NCBI RefSeq assembly: GCF_023221775.1 | Contig: NZ_JAKUDS010000010.1 | Coordinates: 1-64,000 of the forward strand | Direction of reading: 5' to 3' | Length of the DNA: 64,000 nucleotides | DNA from: Enterococcus cecorum | Lineage (GTDB): Bacteria > Bacillota > Bacilli > Lactobacillales > Enterococcaceae | Shown here: positions 46,397 through 60,572 of the stretch, piece after piece | How the letters are laid out: every line of letters starts with the position of its first letter | How positions within the stretch are numbered: position 1 is the first letter of the stretch | Notes under the pieces: generated by a model | Seen by the model: only the letters and a program-made list of their open reading frames with translations | Told to the model about the DNA's origin: nothing | Database searches by the model: none | Made by a program: the position numbers and the translations under genes

Positions 46397-46888
46397 TTAC
46401 TTTATTGCTTCTTTTAAATCTAGCTTTGCATTTGTCGGTAATACTTGATTGTAACTTTTTACATGTGTTAAATTCGCTAATCGACGTGCCGCTTCTAGCT
46501 CATTAGGATTTAGTTGCACACTTGGAAAAATTATCTTTTTCGTACTTGGGTCTGACTTATCAAATCTGCCTACATTTGCCACATTTACAGATTCGATATC
46601 TGTCACATTTTCTGCAATTTTTGTCGCATCACTTACACTATTAACAATGACAAAAATTCGTTTATCCTTTCCACGTGGGTCATTGAAAACCTTAATTGCA
46701 TCATCTACACTACGAATTAATAATTTCATCCCATTAGGAACAGCCATTTTTAAAGTCATTTGCATAATTTCATTATTAGCCGCTTCATCATTAGCTACAA
46801 CCATCAAGGGGGAATTTAACTCCTTTGTCCAAACTACCGCTACCTGCCCATGTATTAAACGATCATCTACTCGAATTTGTGTAATCAT
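46397..46888 (-). CDS. PTS mannose/fructose/sorbose-family IIB component
   Basis: A 163-residue EIIB protein. The phosphorylated His is in VDDRLIHGQVAVVWTKE near residue 14. It accepts phosphate from EIIA and gives it to the sugar. Unlike the common enterococcal mannose PTS, where A and B are fused, it is encoded separately. It lies 12 bp downstream of the IIA gene and 13 bp upstream of the IIC gene. Confidence 0.95.
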   Translation of the reverse strand: MITQIRVDDRLIHGQVAVVWTKELNSPLMVVANDEAANNEIMQMTLKMAVPNGMKLLIRSVDDAIKVFNDPRGKDKRIFVIVNSVSDATKIAENVTDIESVNVANVGRFDKSDPSTKKIIFPSVQLNPNELEAARRLANLTHVKSYNQVLPTNAKLDLKEAIK

Positions 46889-46900
46889 AAAAAATACCTC

Positions 46901-47317
46901 CTAAAAAAATGCTTCTTCATCATTATTGGTTGTTAAATGAATGCTTCTAACAGCGGATTCAAGCAGTAACTCATCTATTTCTTGATCTGTTAGTATATCC
47001 TTATCACTAAAAATAATTGATAAAATAATAGCTAAATTCGTATTTGTGATAAGTTTAATATTTTGCTTTTGACTTTCTGCTAATATGCGAACAACATTTT
47101 GATTGACACTTCCACCAAATAAATCAGTGAAAATATATGCTGTTTCTGCTTCATCAACAGAAGAAATAAAGGATTCAACTTCTGGAAAATAATCGGAATC
47201 ATCTACATACGCATTGATAACTGTGATTTCTTTTCCTTTATCCGCTAATATCTCTAATGCGCTTTGTAATCCCTTTGCAAAATATCCATGTGTTGCAATT
47301 AAATACTTTTTCTTCAT
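46901..47317 (-). CDS. PTS mannose/fructose/sorbose-family IIA component
   Basis: A 138-residue EIIA protein. The phosphorylated His is in YLIATHGYFAKGLQSALE near residue 9. The start is the ATG at 47317 with GAGGTG 6 nt upstream. An open frame goes on to 47368, but this stretch holds the sigma-54 promoter and cannot be coding. It is the first gene of the PTS operon. Confidence 0.92.
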   Translation of the reverse strand: MKKKYLIATHGYFAKGLQSALEILADKGKEITVINAYVDDSDYFPEVESFISSVDEAETAYIFTDLFGGSVNQNVVRILAESQKQNIKLITNTNLAIILSIIFSDKDILTDQEIDELLLESAVRSIHLTTNNDEEAFF

Positions 47318-47340
47318 TCCGTTCACCTCACTATAATATA

Positions 47341-47356
47341 AGCAATTCTCATGCCA
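47341..47356 (-). promoter_or_regulatory. Sigma-54 (-24/-12) promoter of the PTS operon
   Basis: On the minus strand TGGCATGAGAATTGCT matches the consensus TGGCAYRNNNNTTGCW at every fixed position. It lies 24 bp before the IIA start codon. With the GSFTGA-containing LevR activator encoded in the same cluster, sigma-54 control is well supported. Upstream activator sites should lie in 47360-47440. Confidence 0.9.
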
Positions 47357-47441
47357 AAAATCTGACAAACCAAACCCTTACTATATCGGTTCTTTTCACA
47401 TATTTTCATGTGTTTAAACAGTTGAATGGATTCATAAACAC

Positions 47442-47482
47442 AAAAAAACAGAAGAGTAAGTAACGCTATACTTCTCTCCTGT
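47442..47482 (-). terminator. Terminator of the ntp operon after ntpD
   Basis: The imperfect stem ACAGGAGAGAAGTA / TACTTACTCTTCTGT is followed by seven T on the minus strand. It starts a few bases after the ntpD stop codon, so ntpD is the last gene of the ATPase operon here. Confidence 0.7.
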
Positions 47483-47487
47483 CTTAT

Positions 47488-51276
<3,789 letters not shown>

Positions 51277-51333
51277 AATCGCTCATCCTCCTAATTTTTT
51301 ATTGATGGTGTTCTAATCTACTCCACGGCGTTC

Positions 51334-51451
51334 AGCAGCTAGACATTGTGAAATTCGCCCTCCCGCTTGAGAAAATCTCCTTTCATCCGATTTTCTCAGC
51401 AGTAGGTAAGCACACGAATTTCTTCATGTCTGAGCGAGCTGCTTCACGACC
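51334..51451 (-). repeat. Palindromic repeat element between ntpG and ntpA
   Basis: Nested arms AGCAGCT-AGACAT-GAAATTCG (51334-51357) and CGAATTTC-ATGTCT-AGCTGCT (51415-51443) enclose an inner stem GAGAAAATC / GATTTTCTC (51369-51377 with 51389-51397). The inner stem and overall form match the two units at 2700-3008. As there, the element begins directly after the stop codon of the upstream gene, with the shared end AAGGTCGTRAA on the minus strand. It can form a long hairpin in the ntp mRNA. Confidence 0.75.
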
Positions 51452-51763
51452 TTACAATATATTTTGTCCGACGGCTTTTTCGACGCGGTCTCGGATATTT
51501 TGTTGTCCGATTCCTAAGCTTCCTGAATGGTTAGGAATTAAGACGATTGCTGGGGTCATTACTTCATCGAAACGTGCTATGGTTTCACTGGCCTTTTGCG
51601 CATATTCTTCTGTAATATAAATGACGCCATAATCTTTATCAGCCATCTCTTCAATTGCTTGTCGAATTTCATGTGTAGTATCAACGAAACGAACGTCAAA
51701 ACCAAATAATTTGAAAGGTAATACTGAATCTTTATCACCGATTACACCAATTCTATAAGTCAT
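51452..51763 (-). CDS. ntpG: V-type Na+-ATPase subunit F (NtpG)
   Basis: A 103-residue central-stalk subunit ([20 protein letters not shown], with [19 protein letters not shown]). It binds the D shaft in V1. The start overlaps ntpC by 11 nt. The stop codon abuts the palindromic repeat, whose conserved end begins at this stop; the last residues ([10 protein letters not shown]) look normal for the family, so the gene is not visibly truncated. Confidence 0.95.
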   Translation of the reverse strand: MTYRIGVIGDKDSVLPFKLFGFDVRFVDTTHEIRQAIEEMADKDYGVIYITEEYAQKASETIARFDEVMTPAIVLIPNHSGSLGIGQQNIRDRVEKAVGQNIL

Positions 51764-52745
51764 AAGTCAGTCTCATCCTTTCTTTAATTTCTTCATTGGT
51801 AAATCCGCTACGTTTGCCCACAATAATCGTACGTAAATTTTTGGTTTCAACTTCCTTAGCATTTAGATAGGCCAATAATGGTAATGGTCCAAAAGCCAAT
51901 GAAGTCGCACGTACATAATGCTCCGTTAAGAAATCATCTTTAATCTTTTCTAATAGGTGAAAATTCAACTGAGAGTTACTTAATGCTCCTTGTAAAAGTT
52001 CCCCGTAACTACTATTTAATAAGTACTCAACAAAGGTGGCTTCATCTTCTTTACAAAAACGCAGTAATTCCTCTTTATCGATACTACCACTACTTGATAG
52101 AACCCCAGTCATAAAGGCTTGGCTACGATTTTGAACAATACCACGCCCTGCTGTAATAATATTTGTTAAATCAATAAAACCAATAATTTCATCCAGTAAC
52201 TCAGGATAGCCTAATTGTTCTCCGATTTTACGTTGCATTCTCAAAAAGGCCCGATCATAAATGACATCAATTCCTTGAATGACTGTGGATTCTTCCAAAT
52301 ATTCACGTACTTCAGTTATACTAGCCATTAAATCTTCTGGTAATTGAGAGACTCCAGTTCTAATGGCGCTTTTTAATGTGTCAATATCGTAGAACCCATC
52401 ATAGATACAAAAGTGATCATAGTCTTTATCTAATACTTGCGCTTTGGTTAATACTTTCAAATTATGGAAAGTATAGCGCATCGTATAAATCCAAATAACC
52501 TCTTTTTCAGGAGCTAAATCTATCAGTTCTGAAATTGTATTTTCGATATCATGATTTAAATTTTGCTCGAAATGATAAGCAAAATTTTCCCCAAGATAAT
52601 CTTGATAAACCGTATTGGATAATATTTGTGAAACTTGGTCTAGATCGTTAGCCATAATGAGTCGTTCAAAGGTATCTTTAGAAAGCAAACTCAATTCTCT
52701 AATTCTCACCAACGGATTGACCTCATGATAGGTAGGCTTACTCAT
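51753..52745 (-). CDS. ntpC: V-type Na+-ATPase subunit C/d
   Basis: A 330-residue helical subunit that couples the c ring to the central stalk. [22 protein letters not shown] at the start (in part) and [21 protein letters not shown] near the end mark the family. It lies between ntpE (15 bp upstream) and ntpG (11-nt overlap), in the standard order. Confidence 0.95.
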   Translation of the reverse strand: MSKPTYHEVNPLVRIRELSLLSKDTFERLIMANDLDQVSQILSNTVYQDYLGENFAYHFEQNLNHDIENTISELIDLAPEKEVIWIYTMRYTFHNLKVLTKAQVLDKDYDHFCIYDGFYDIDTLKSAIRTGVSQLPEDLMASITEVREYLEESTVIQGIDVIYDRAFLRMQRKIGEQLGYPELLDEIIGFIDLTNIITAGRGIVQNRSQAFMTGVLSSSGSIDKEELLRFCKEDEATFVEYLLNSSYGELLQGALSNSQLNFHLLEKIKDDFLTEHYVRATSLAFGPLPLLAYLNAKEVETKNLRTIIVGKRSGFTNEEIKERMRLTYDL

Positions 52746-52760
52746 TGAATCACCTTCCTT

Positions 52761-53345
52761 TTAATCAAACAACTGATTCGCCAAATCAAAACTCATCGTT
52801 GTCTGAATATCTTTAATTAAGTTTTCGAAAATAAAATTATATTGAACCCCACCATCATCAATGATAAAACCTGCTTGTTTGTCAATGATTTCATCCGCTA
52901 ACTTCATTGAAAAAGGTAACTGGGTATTCATTTGTGCAATAAAATCAGCAGAATAAGCCTTTTTAGAATATTCACCACTAATAAATTGTACCTCATGATC
53001 TAAGTCTAAATTTACTAAGGCTTTTTGCGCAAAATCTTGCATTTTCTCAGCTGACCAAGCCGCCATTTCTTCAGCCGCTTGCACAAATAATTGCTCTAAA
53101 TAGCGTTGTTTTTCATTTAAAATGGTTTGTCTTGCTTCAACTTCTTGACGATTATGAAGTTGTTTATATTTTTTATCTAGCATTTCCGCTTGTTTTTTCA
53201 GTTGACGTTCTTTGTCTTGTGCTAACAGGTTAAATTTTTGTTGATAGACTTCATCAAGACGTGCCAACTCTTTTTTCTCGAAAGATTCACGTTCGCTTCG
53301 TGCTTGGCTTTCGATTTGTTCGATAATATTGTCGATGGCACTCAT
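52761..53345 (-). CDS. ntpE: V-type Na+-ATPase subunit E (peripheral stalk)
   Basis: A 194-residue protein with a long N-terminal coiled coil (SERESFEKKELARLDEVYQQ, then LLAQDKERQLKKQAEML) and a globular C-terminal domain (DEIIDKQAGFIIDDGGVQYN). It pairs with NtpF to form the peripheral stalks that hold the AB hexamer. It lies 15 bp after ntpK and 15 bp before ntpC. Confidence 0.94.
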   Translation of the reverse strand: MSAIDNIIEQIESQARSERESFEKKELARLDEVYQQKFNLLAQDKERQLKKQAEMLDKKYKQLHNRQEVEARQTILNEKQRYLEQLFVQAAEEMAAWSAEKMQDFAQKALVNLDLDHEVQFISGEYSKKAYSADFIAQMNTQLPFSMKLADEIIDKQAGFIIDDGGVQYNFIFENLIKDIQTTMSFDLANQLFD

Positions 53346-53360
53346 TTTCTCACCCCTTGA

Positions 53361-55799
<2,439 letters not shown>

Positions 55800-55813
<14 letters not shown>

Positions 55814-56132
55814 AGGTAATCATCACCTTTTCAATCACTTGTGCAACTGCATTTTGCGCTTTTTCTTGATAACTAGTTTTTAAGTGTTGCTTCATTGTCT
55901 GTACCTCAGCAGCTAATTCAGCAGCCTTTTGATCAAGATCAGCTTGTTTTCTTTCCTCAGTTTGATCGACAAAAGCCTTTAACTCAGCTTTATTCTGATT
56001 TTGTAAGGTTTCATATTTGTGTTGAAGCTCTAATTCATAGTCGTTTACTTTTTGACGTAACGCTTGCATTAATTCTTCATTTTTCATTTCTGTTGCTTTA
56101 ATCTTATCAAGCACCTCTTGCAATTGATTCAC
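55800..56132 (-). CDS. ntpF: V-type Na+-ATPase subunit G/H-type peripheral stalk (NtpF)
   Basis: A 110-residue coiled-coil protein (ELMQALRQKVNDYELELQHK, then AELKAFVDQTEERKQADLDQ). It forms peripheral stalks with NtpE and is the first structural gene of the operon. The start is uncertain. A GTG at 56132 is only 1 nt from AAGGA, while a TTG four codons in has an 11-nt gap to it. The ATG at codon 17 lacks a ribosome binding site. The gene overlaps ntpI by 14 nt. Confidence 0.88.
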
Positions 56133-56190
56133 ATCCTTTCATAAATAAGGCTATCAAGCAGCTAGATAAGAAACTGAAAATTCATAGATG

Positions 56191-56340
56191 TTATCCGTTT
56201 GCAATTGAAACGCATAGGACCGGAAAAAGACGAACTTTCAATCCATCAAGCTGATTGATTCCATCATTATTGTCATGCAGAAATCTTTCCACATCACGTC
56301 CGTATAGAAGCAAAATTTCAAAGAAAAGGCCTCTATACAT
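56191..56340 (-). CDS. Possible 49-residue leader peptide of the ntp operon
   Basis: An open frame starting MYRGLFFEILLLYGRDVERF and ending LFPVLCVSIANG lies in the ntp leader. AAGGAG stands 13 nt before the ATG and may be hidden by a GAGAT/ATCTC hairpin. The peptide has two hydrophobic ends and an acidic middle; I know no family. There is no independent sign of translation, so it may be a chance frame. Confidence 0.3.
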   Translation of the reverse strand: MYRGLFFEILLLYGRDVERFLHDNNDGINQLDGLKVRLFPVLCVSIANG

Positions 56341-56479
56341 AGAGATTTTACATCTCCTTGCTTTTCATAGACAAAAAAATTGACCATTTCTACAAGAAGT
56401 CAGTTCTTCTCACCCCTTGAAGAACGCGATCCTTGAAGCATATGCTCAACCATTTCGTAATATTTGATTTACAAAGGTT

Positions 56480-56488
56480 AGTATAGCA
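56480..56488 (-). promoter_or_regulatory. Extended -10 promoter of the ntp operon
   Basis: On the minus strand TGCTATACT is a good extended -10 element; the -35 region (TTTTCT, 17 bp upstream) is weak. Initiation near 56473 would give a leader of about 340 nt before ntpF. Confidence 0.5.
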
Positions 56489-56701
56489 AATCTTTGATAA
56501 AAAGAAAAGGGGGGAAATAAATACAGTTGCTTGTCATTTAATCAAATTTAAAAACATTGACTAGCTTTAAATCAGTGATAAACTCCTATTTCTTCCTATT
56601 ATATTAAATAATTTATTGCAACAGTTTTTTCCATAGAAATATACAATTAATCAGAAAGAAGTAGCCTAAATTTCACTTTAGACCACTTCATCTGTCAGCT
56701 A

Positions 56702-57016
56702 TTACTTCAATTCAAAAACTTGTTGCAAGTCAGCGGTTACTGGTGAATGATCTGGGTTTGTATCCATAATATCTTTCATATAATCCCACCATTTTTGATT
56801 AATTTCTGTTTTTGGGACTTCATTCCAAAGAGCTTCATCTTCAATTTCCAAGTAGCCAAATAAAAAGTCTGTTTCCTTATCTAAAAAGATAGAATAACTT
56901 TTTGCCCCATGATCTTTCAATAACTCTACCATTTCAGGCCATAAATTGCGATGTCTCTTTTCATATTCTTCTGCCATTCCAGGATATAATTTCATACGAA
57001 TTGCTTTTTTTATCAT
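56702..57016 (-). CDS. rhaM: L-rhamnose mutarotase
   Basis: A 104-residue dimeric ferredoxin-like enzyme that interconverts alpha- and beta-L-rhamnose. It starts MIKKAIRMKLYPGMAEEYEK; the family motif EKRHRNLWPEMVELLKDHG holds the catalytic His, and INQKWWDYMKDIMDTNPD is also conserved. It lies 90 bp downstream of a GH105 gene, on the same strand, so the two probably form an operon. No rhamnose isomerase, kinase or aldolase gene is in the window. Confidence 0.93.
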   Translation of the reverse strand: MIKKAIRMKLYPGMAEEYEKRHRNLWPEMVELLKDHGAKSYSIFLDKETDFLFGYLEIEDEALWNEVPKTEINQKWWDYMKDIMDTNPDHSPVTADLQQVFELK

Positions 57017-57106
57017 CTTATAATCAACTCCTTGTAAAATTTTACTTTTATATTGTAGGATATTCCTGGAAAAAATGAAATATCCATACGATTTACTTTG
57101 TCTAAA

Positions 57107-58213
57107 TTAACAATAAGAAACTAATAATTCTGTTAAGCAAAGCACTGTTAATGATTGTCCATATGGCATGGCTGTTTTTCCTATATTTTTGTAAAACTCT
57201 AAACTATCTCCCATGCCTGTCCCCACAGATACATTTTGTACTTCACCCTTTTCATCAATCTGAGCTAATAGCCCTTCGATTGCCTTATAAGCGACTTTAG
57301 CATATTCTTTATCAATATAGCGTTTGTGTACCGCTTTTAAGATACCATAAGCAAATCCCGCTGTAGCCGACGATTCTACATAACTAGTCGCATCATCTAA
57401 TAAGGTATGCCATAAGCCACTTTCATCTTGTAACTGGGCTAGAGCTTTCACTTGTGCATTCAATGTTTGAATTAAAAAGGTTCTAAAGAAGTCATTCGCT
57501 GGTAAATCTAATATTTCTATGATTTCTGGGATAGCTATGGTTAACCAGCAGTTGCCTCTTGCCCAAAAGGCTTTTGCATAATTATGATTGCCTTCAAAAG
57601 TCCAACCATGATACCAAAGCCCTGTTGTTTTATCCATTAAATATTTGATATGGATTAAAAATTGTAATTTAGCTTCTTCAATATAGTCTTTACGATTTAA
57701 TAACCTACCTATCTTCGCTAATGGTAAGACAGTCATCATCAATGTATCATCCCATAATTGATTTTTATTTTCTGGACCATAGGTGGCATGTTGTAAACCA
57801 TTTTCATTGGTTCGTGGCATATCATTCATAACCCATTCTGCCCATTGTTCTAAATACGGTACATAGCGTGGATCTTTGGTATGTTCATATAGACAAGCCA
57901 TGGTTAGTAATGGGGCCATCGTATTGACATTTTTGGGTGGTGCCCCTTCAATCATGCGTTCTTCAAACCAGCGATTGACAATTTCTAAAGACTTTTTATT
58001 TCCTGTGATTTTGTAATTTTTATACAAACCATAAAGTCCTACACCTTGTGGCCAATTCCATACAGTCCAACTTTTATCATCAACTTTCAATCCATCAAAG
58101 TCTAATAAGAATTCTCCTGTATTGTCTTTTATTGTCGTTAAATTTGTCGTTAATAAATCAATTTTTTCTTCTACTGTCTTTTTTGGTACAAATAATTCCT
58201 CTAAAATAATCAT
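57107..58213 (-). CDS. GH105 unsaturated glucuronyl/rhamnogalacturonyl hydrolase
   Basis: A 368-residue (alpha/alpha)6-barrel enzyme close to YteR/YesR. It has WTVWNWPQGVGLYGLYKNY, the catalytic Asp in NKNQLWDDTLMMTVLPLAK, and AFWARGNCWLTIAIPEI. Family members remove delta-4,5-unsaturated uronic acids from lyase products such as rhamnogalacturonan disaccharide, giving rhamnose. The adjacent rhaM gene supports a rhamnose-releasing role. No signal peptide is present, so it acts in the cytoplasm. A cre-like site lies 19 bp before the start codon, and GGAGG precedes the ATG. Confidence 0.92.
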   Translation of the reverse strand: MIILEELFVPKKTVEEKIDLLTTNLTTIKDNTGEFLLDFDGLKVDDKSWTVWNWPQGVGLYGLYKNYKITGNKKSLEIVNRWFEERMIEGAPPKNVNTMAPLLTMACLYEHTKDPRYVPYLEQWAEWVMNDMPRTNENGLQHATYGPENKNQLWDDTLMMTVLPLAKIGRLLNRKDYIEEAKLQFLIHIKYLMDKTTGLWYHGWTFEGNHNYAKAFWARGNCWLTIAIPEIIEILDLPANDFFRTFLIQTLNAQVKALAQLQDESGLWHTLLDDATSYVESSATAGFAYGILKAVHKRYIDKEYAKVAYKAIEGLLAQIDEKGEVQNVSVGTGMGDSLEFYKNIGKTAMPYGQSLTVLCLTELLVSYC

Positions 58214-58231
58214 GTAACTTCCTCCATAATC

Positions 58232-58245
58232 AAAAAGCGCTTTCA
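58232..58245 (-). promoter_or_regulatory. Catabolite responsive element (cre) before the GH105 gene
   Basis: On the minus strand TGAAAGCGCTTTTT agrees with the cre consensus TGWAANCGNTNWCA except at the last two bases. It lies 19-32 bp before the start codon, where CcpA binding would repress transcription in glucose. Confidence 0.6.
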
Positions 58246-58676
58246 GATATTGATTACATGGTTACTATAGCAAGAAAAGTCAAATATAAAAATGATAATT
58301 ATTGATAAAAAAATGTCAATTCTTGCACTTTTTGAAATCGCATTCTAAAAATATCTAGTAAACATTTAATAACTATACTTAATATTTGATACTGATTGAA
58401 TAATATAAAGCCTAAAAACACTTATTAAAGTTTATTATATTTTATAATACTATTTTCAGTTATATTATATTCGATTAAACATTTATACAGCTATGTTTGT
58501 TTGTATTTTCACAGTATTTTTTAACAAACTGTTAAATTCTTTAGTTACTCCCTTTGAAATACAAAATTTCCATTCGTGAACTTTTTAATTTTCTTTATAC
58601 TTTTTCATTGGAAGGGAATATTGCTTGCAAGTTATTCATTGAATCGCTAAAATGAAGAATAAAGGAGGGGATATTA
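58246..58676. other. AT-rich intergenic region
   Basis: About 430 bp between the divergent GH105 and Lrp-type genes. It is strongly AT-rich with many TATA-like words, so both promoters must lie here, but I could not pick a convincing pair. I see no coding frame with a ribosome binding site, no RNA gene and no clear repeat. Confidence 0.6.
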
Positions 58677-59120
58677 TTGGATGATTTAGATTATAAAATA
58701 TTGAATATCCTACAAAGAAATGGTCGTATTACCGTCAAGCAAATCGCTGAAGAGTGTTTTATTTCCTCTCCGTCGGTCTCTGTACGACTTCAAAACCTAG
58801 AAAATAATGGCTATATTAAAAACTACCAGGCAATGGTTAATTATCAAAAATTAGGTTATTCTATCAAAGCGTATGTGAACTGTGCCGTTAACGCGAAAGA
58901 CAAGGATGCTTTTTACCAATATATTGAAGCAATTCCTAATGTCGTAGAATGTGATTGTATTACTGGAGATTATTCTATGTTACTAAAGGTATATTTTCCA
59001 AATACGGTTGACCTAGATAATTTTATTAATGCTTTGCAAAGATTTGGTGATACTAAGACACACATTGTCTTTTCTACCAATGTCGGTCCTCGTGGCGTTC
59101 AATTTCAAACCAATGCCTAA
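58677..59120 (+). CDS. Lrp/AsnC-family transcriptional regulator
   Basis: A 147-residue regulator. The N-terminal helix-turn-helix (residues about 1-60) reads LDYKILNILQRNGRITVKQI and SSPSVSVRLQNLENNGYIK. The C-terminal ligand-binding (RAM) domain includes VECDCITGDYSMLLKVYF. The start is a TTG with AAAGGAGGGG upstream; the nearby ATG at 58681 is out of frame and meets a stop at once. It is transcribed alone. Such regulators respond to amino acids; no target gene is evident next to it. Confidence 0.92.
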   Translation: MDDLDYKILNILQRNGRITVKQIAEECFISSPSVSVRLQNLENNGYIKNYQAMVNYQKLGYSIKAYVNCAVNAKDKDAFYQYIEAIPNVVECDCITGDYSMLLKVYFPNTVDLDNFINALQRFGDTKTHIVFSTNVGPRGVQFQTNA

Positions 59121-59163
59121 CAAAAAGCTTCATCTCCTCGCGTAGGAAATGAAGCTTTTTTGT
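59121..59163. terminator. Bidirectional terminator between the Lrp-type gene and dltD
   Basis: The stem AAAAAGCTTCATCTCC / GGAAATGAAGCTTTTTT has A-runs and T-runs on both sides and lies between two convergent genes. Confidence 0.88.
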
Positions 59164-59167
59164 TTTA

Positions 59168-60424
59168 CTATATATTTTCTTGATCTTGCCACTCTTTAGA
59201 AAAGAACTTCGCGTTATTTAGATGGTAATTAGTCGGCTGATAAGATTGTGTTAAAAATGGTGCAATTGCCTCATCTGCTCTTAACCAACCGCGCCAGCCT
59301 AGATGAATCGTATCAGCCATAAAGAAACGTACATTGGCATCCTTAGAAAAATCCGCAATATCCGTAAATCCTTGACTTTGCAATTGATACTTGATTTTTT
59401 TAGCAAAACGCTGCAACATCTCCTGGGAAAGACCAGTATAATCACTCCACTTTTGATTTACCGGTGGAATGATAAATAAAACTTGCGTATGAGATTGGGC
59501 AAATTGATTCAAGACCAATTGAAAATCCGCAAACTCTGGAGATTGACAGTAGTTCCATTTACGTTGAGAATTCTTCAACCCCTTGAGACCAATTTCTAAT
59601 CTTGCTTTATAAAATCCATTATCAATTTCAAAACGGTTATTATTGGTATGTTTTTGCCCAATTTTTTCCGCTAAAGTATCTAAGGCTTGGTAATTATATT
59701 CATTTGGTAATTTTTTGGCAAAGAAATTGATTTTCTTTGCCTTCGATAACATGCCGACTTGAGTAAATAGATGGTCCTCTTTTTGCAATAATTGATAATT
59801 ATATTCTAAATAATGACGTTGTTTAATGGATAATTGATTCGAACCATTGGAAATTGAGGTTAAGATGGCACTCATTTTACGGTTATCTTTAATGCGACTG
59901 AAATTGAGTAATCTTTGCGCATAATAACGATCAGAATCACGCACTTGATCAATAGACAGTAACCAATGATATAATTCCAACTCAGAAAAGTAAGCATTAA
60001 ACTCTAAATCTTCCATGCCTTTTTTCGTAAACCATTGCGGCGAAATAATGAAGACTGCTTTTTTATTTGTTAATTCCTTACTTAGTGAATTACTAATCGC
60101 AAATTGACTTAAAGACTGGGTACCTGGAGCTCCCAGTAAAAATGGACGATACGGACGTTGATATTTTTCAGCTAAAACGCTTGGATGAAAGGGACTTAAA
60201 CGACTCAACTCAGAAGAACCAAAAAAAGGTACATACTCTCCTGAAGCAATAGCCGGATTTTTAATCGCCATCCCACCAAAGACATTACTCGCCATACTCG
60301 TAGAAGCTTGCTGCCAGACTTTAGGTTTTTCGATGGCTTTTTTTGTAGGCCAACAGAAAATCAGCCCTAATATAATAAGCGCAACCAATAAAGGTGCAAA
60401 ATGACTCAGTATTTTTTTTGACAT
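59168..60424 (-). CDS. dltD: DltD-family protein, not linked to dltABC
   Basis: A 418-residue protein with one N-terminal membrane anchor (FAPLLVALIILGLIFCW) and an outside SGNH-like domain. The nucleophilic Ser is in YVPFFGSSELSRLSPFHP (about residue 70), and the Asp-His pair is in FMADTIHLGWRGWLRA near the end. DltD helps transfer D-alanine to teichoic acids and is normally the last gene of dltXABCD. Here it stands alone: a LysR gene lies upstream and a terminator downstream. It may be a second DltD, or the organism's dlt genes may be split. Confidence 0.88.
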   Translation of the reverse strand: MSKKILSHFAPLLVALIILGLIFCWPTKKAIEKPKVWQQASTSMASNVFGGMAIKNPAIASGEYVPFFGSSELSRLSPFHPSVLAEKYQRPYRPFLLGAPGTQSLSQFAISNSLSKELTNKKAVFIISPQWFTKKGMEDLEFNAYFSELELYHWLLSIDQVRDSDRYYAQRLLNFSRIKDNRKMSAILTSISNGSNQLSIKQRHYLEYNYQLLQKEDHLFTQVGMLSKAKKINFFAKKLPNEYNYQALDTLAEKIGQKHTNNNRFEIDNGFYKARLEIGLKGLKNSQRKWNYCQSPEFADFQLVLNQFAQSHTQVLFIIPPVNQKWSDYTGLSQEMLQRFAKKIKYQLQSQGFTDIADFSKDANVRFFMADTIHLGWRGWLRADEAIAPFLTQSYQPTNYHLNNAKFFSKEWQDQENI

Positions 60425-60572
60425 AATTGTGAACCGACGTTAGATAAATAACGCAATATCCTTTCTTAAAGCAAGCGAACTTACTTCATTCTTCTCATCC
60501 AAAATACCGCGAAAACAAACAAACTTCAAGCCATTTTCCATGATTTTAAGGAATTTTAGGTAAAAATCAGTC

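Noticed and set aside
51348-51620. A 90-codon plus-strand frame at the ntpG end
   Set aside because: It runs through the palindromic repeat into the antisense of ntpG and has no ribosome binding site.
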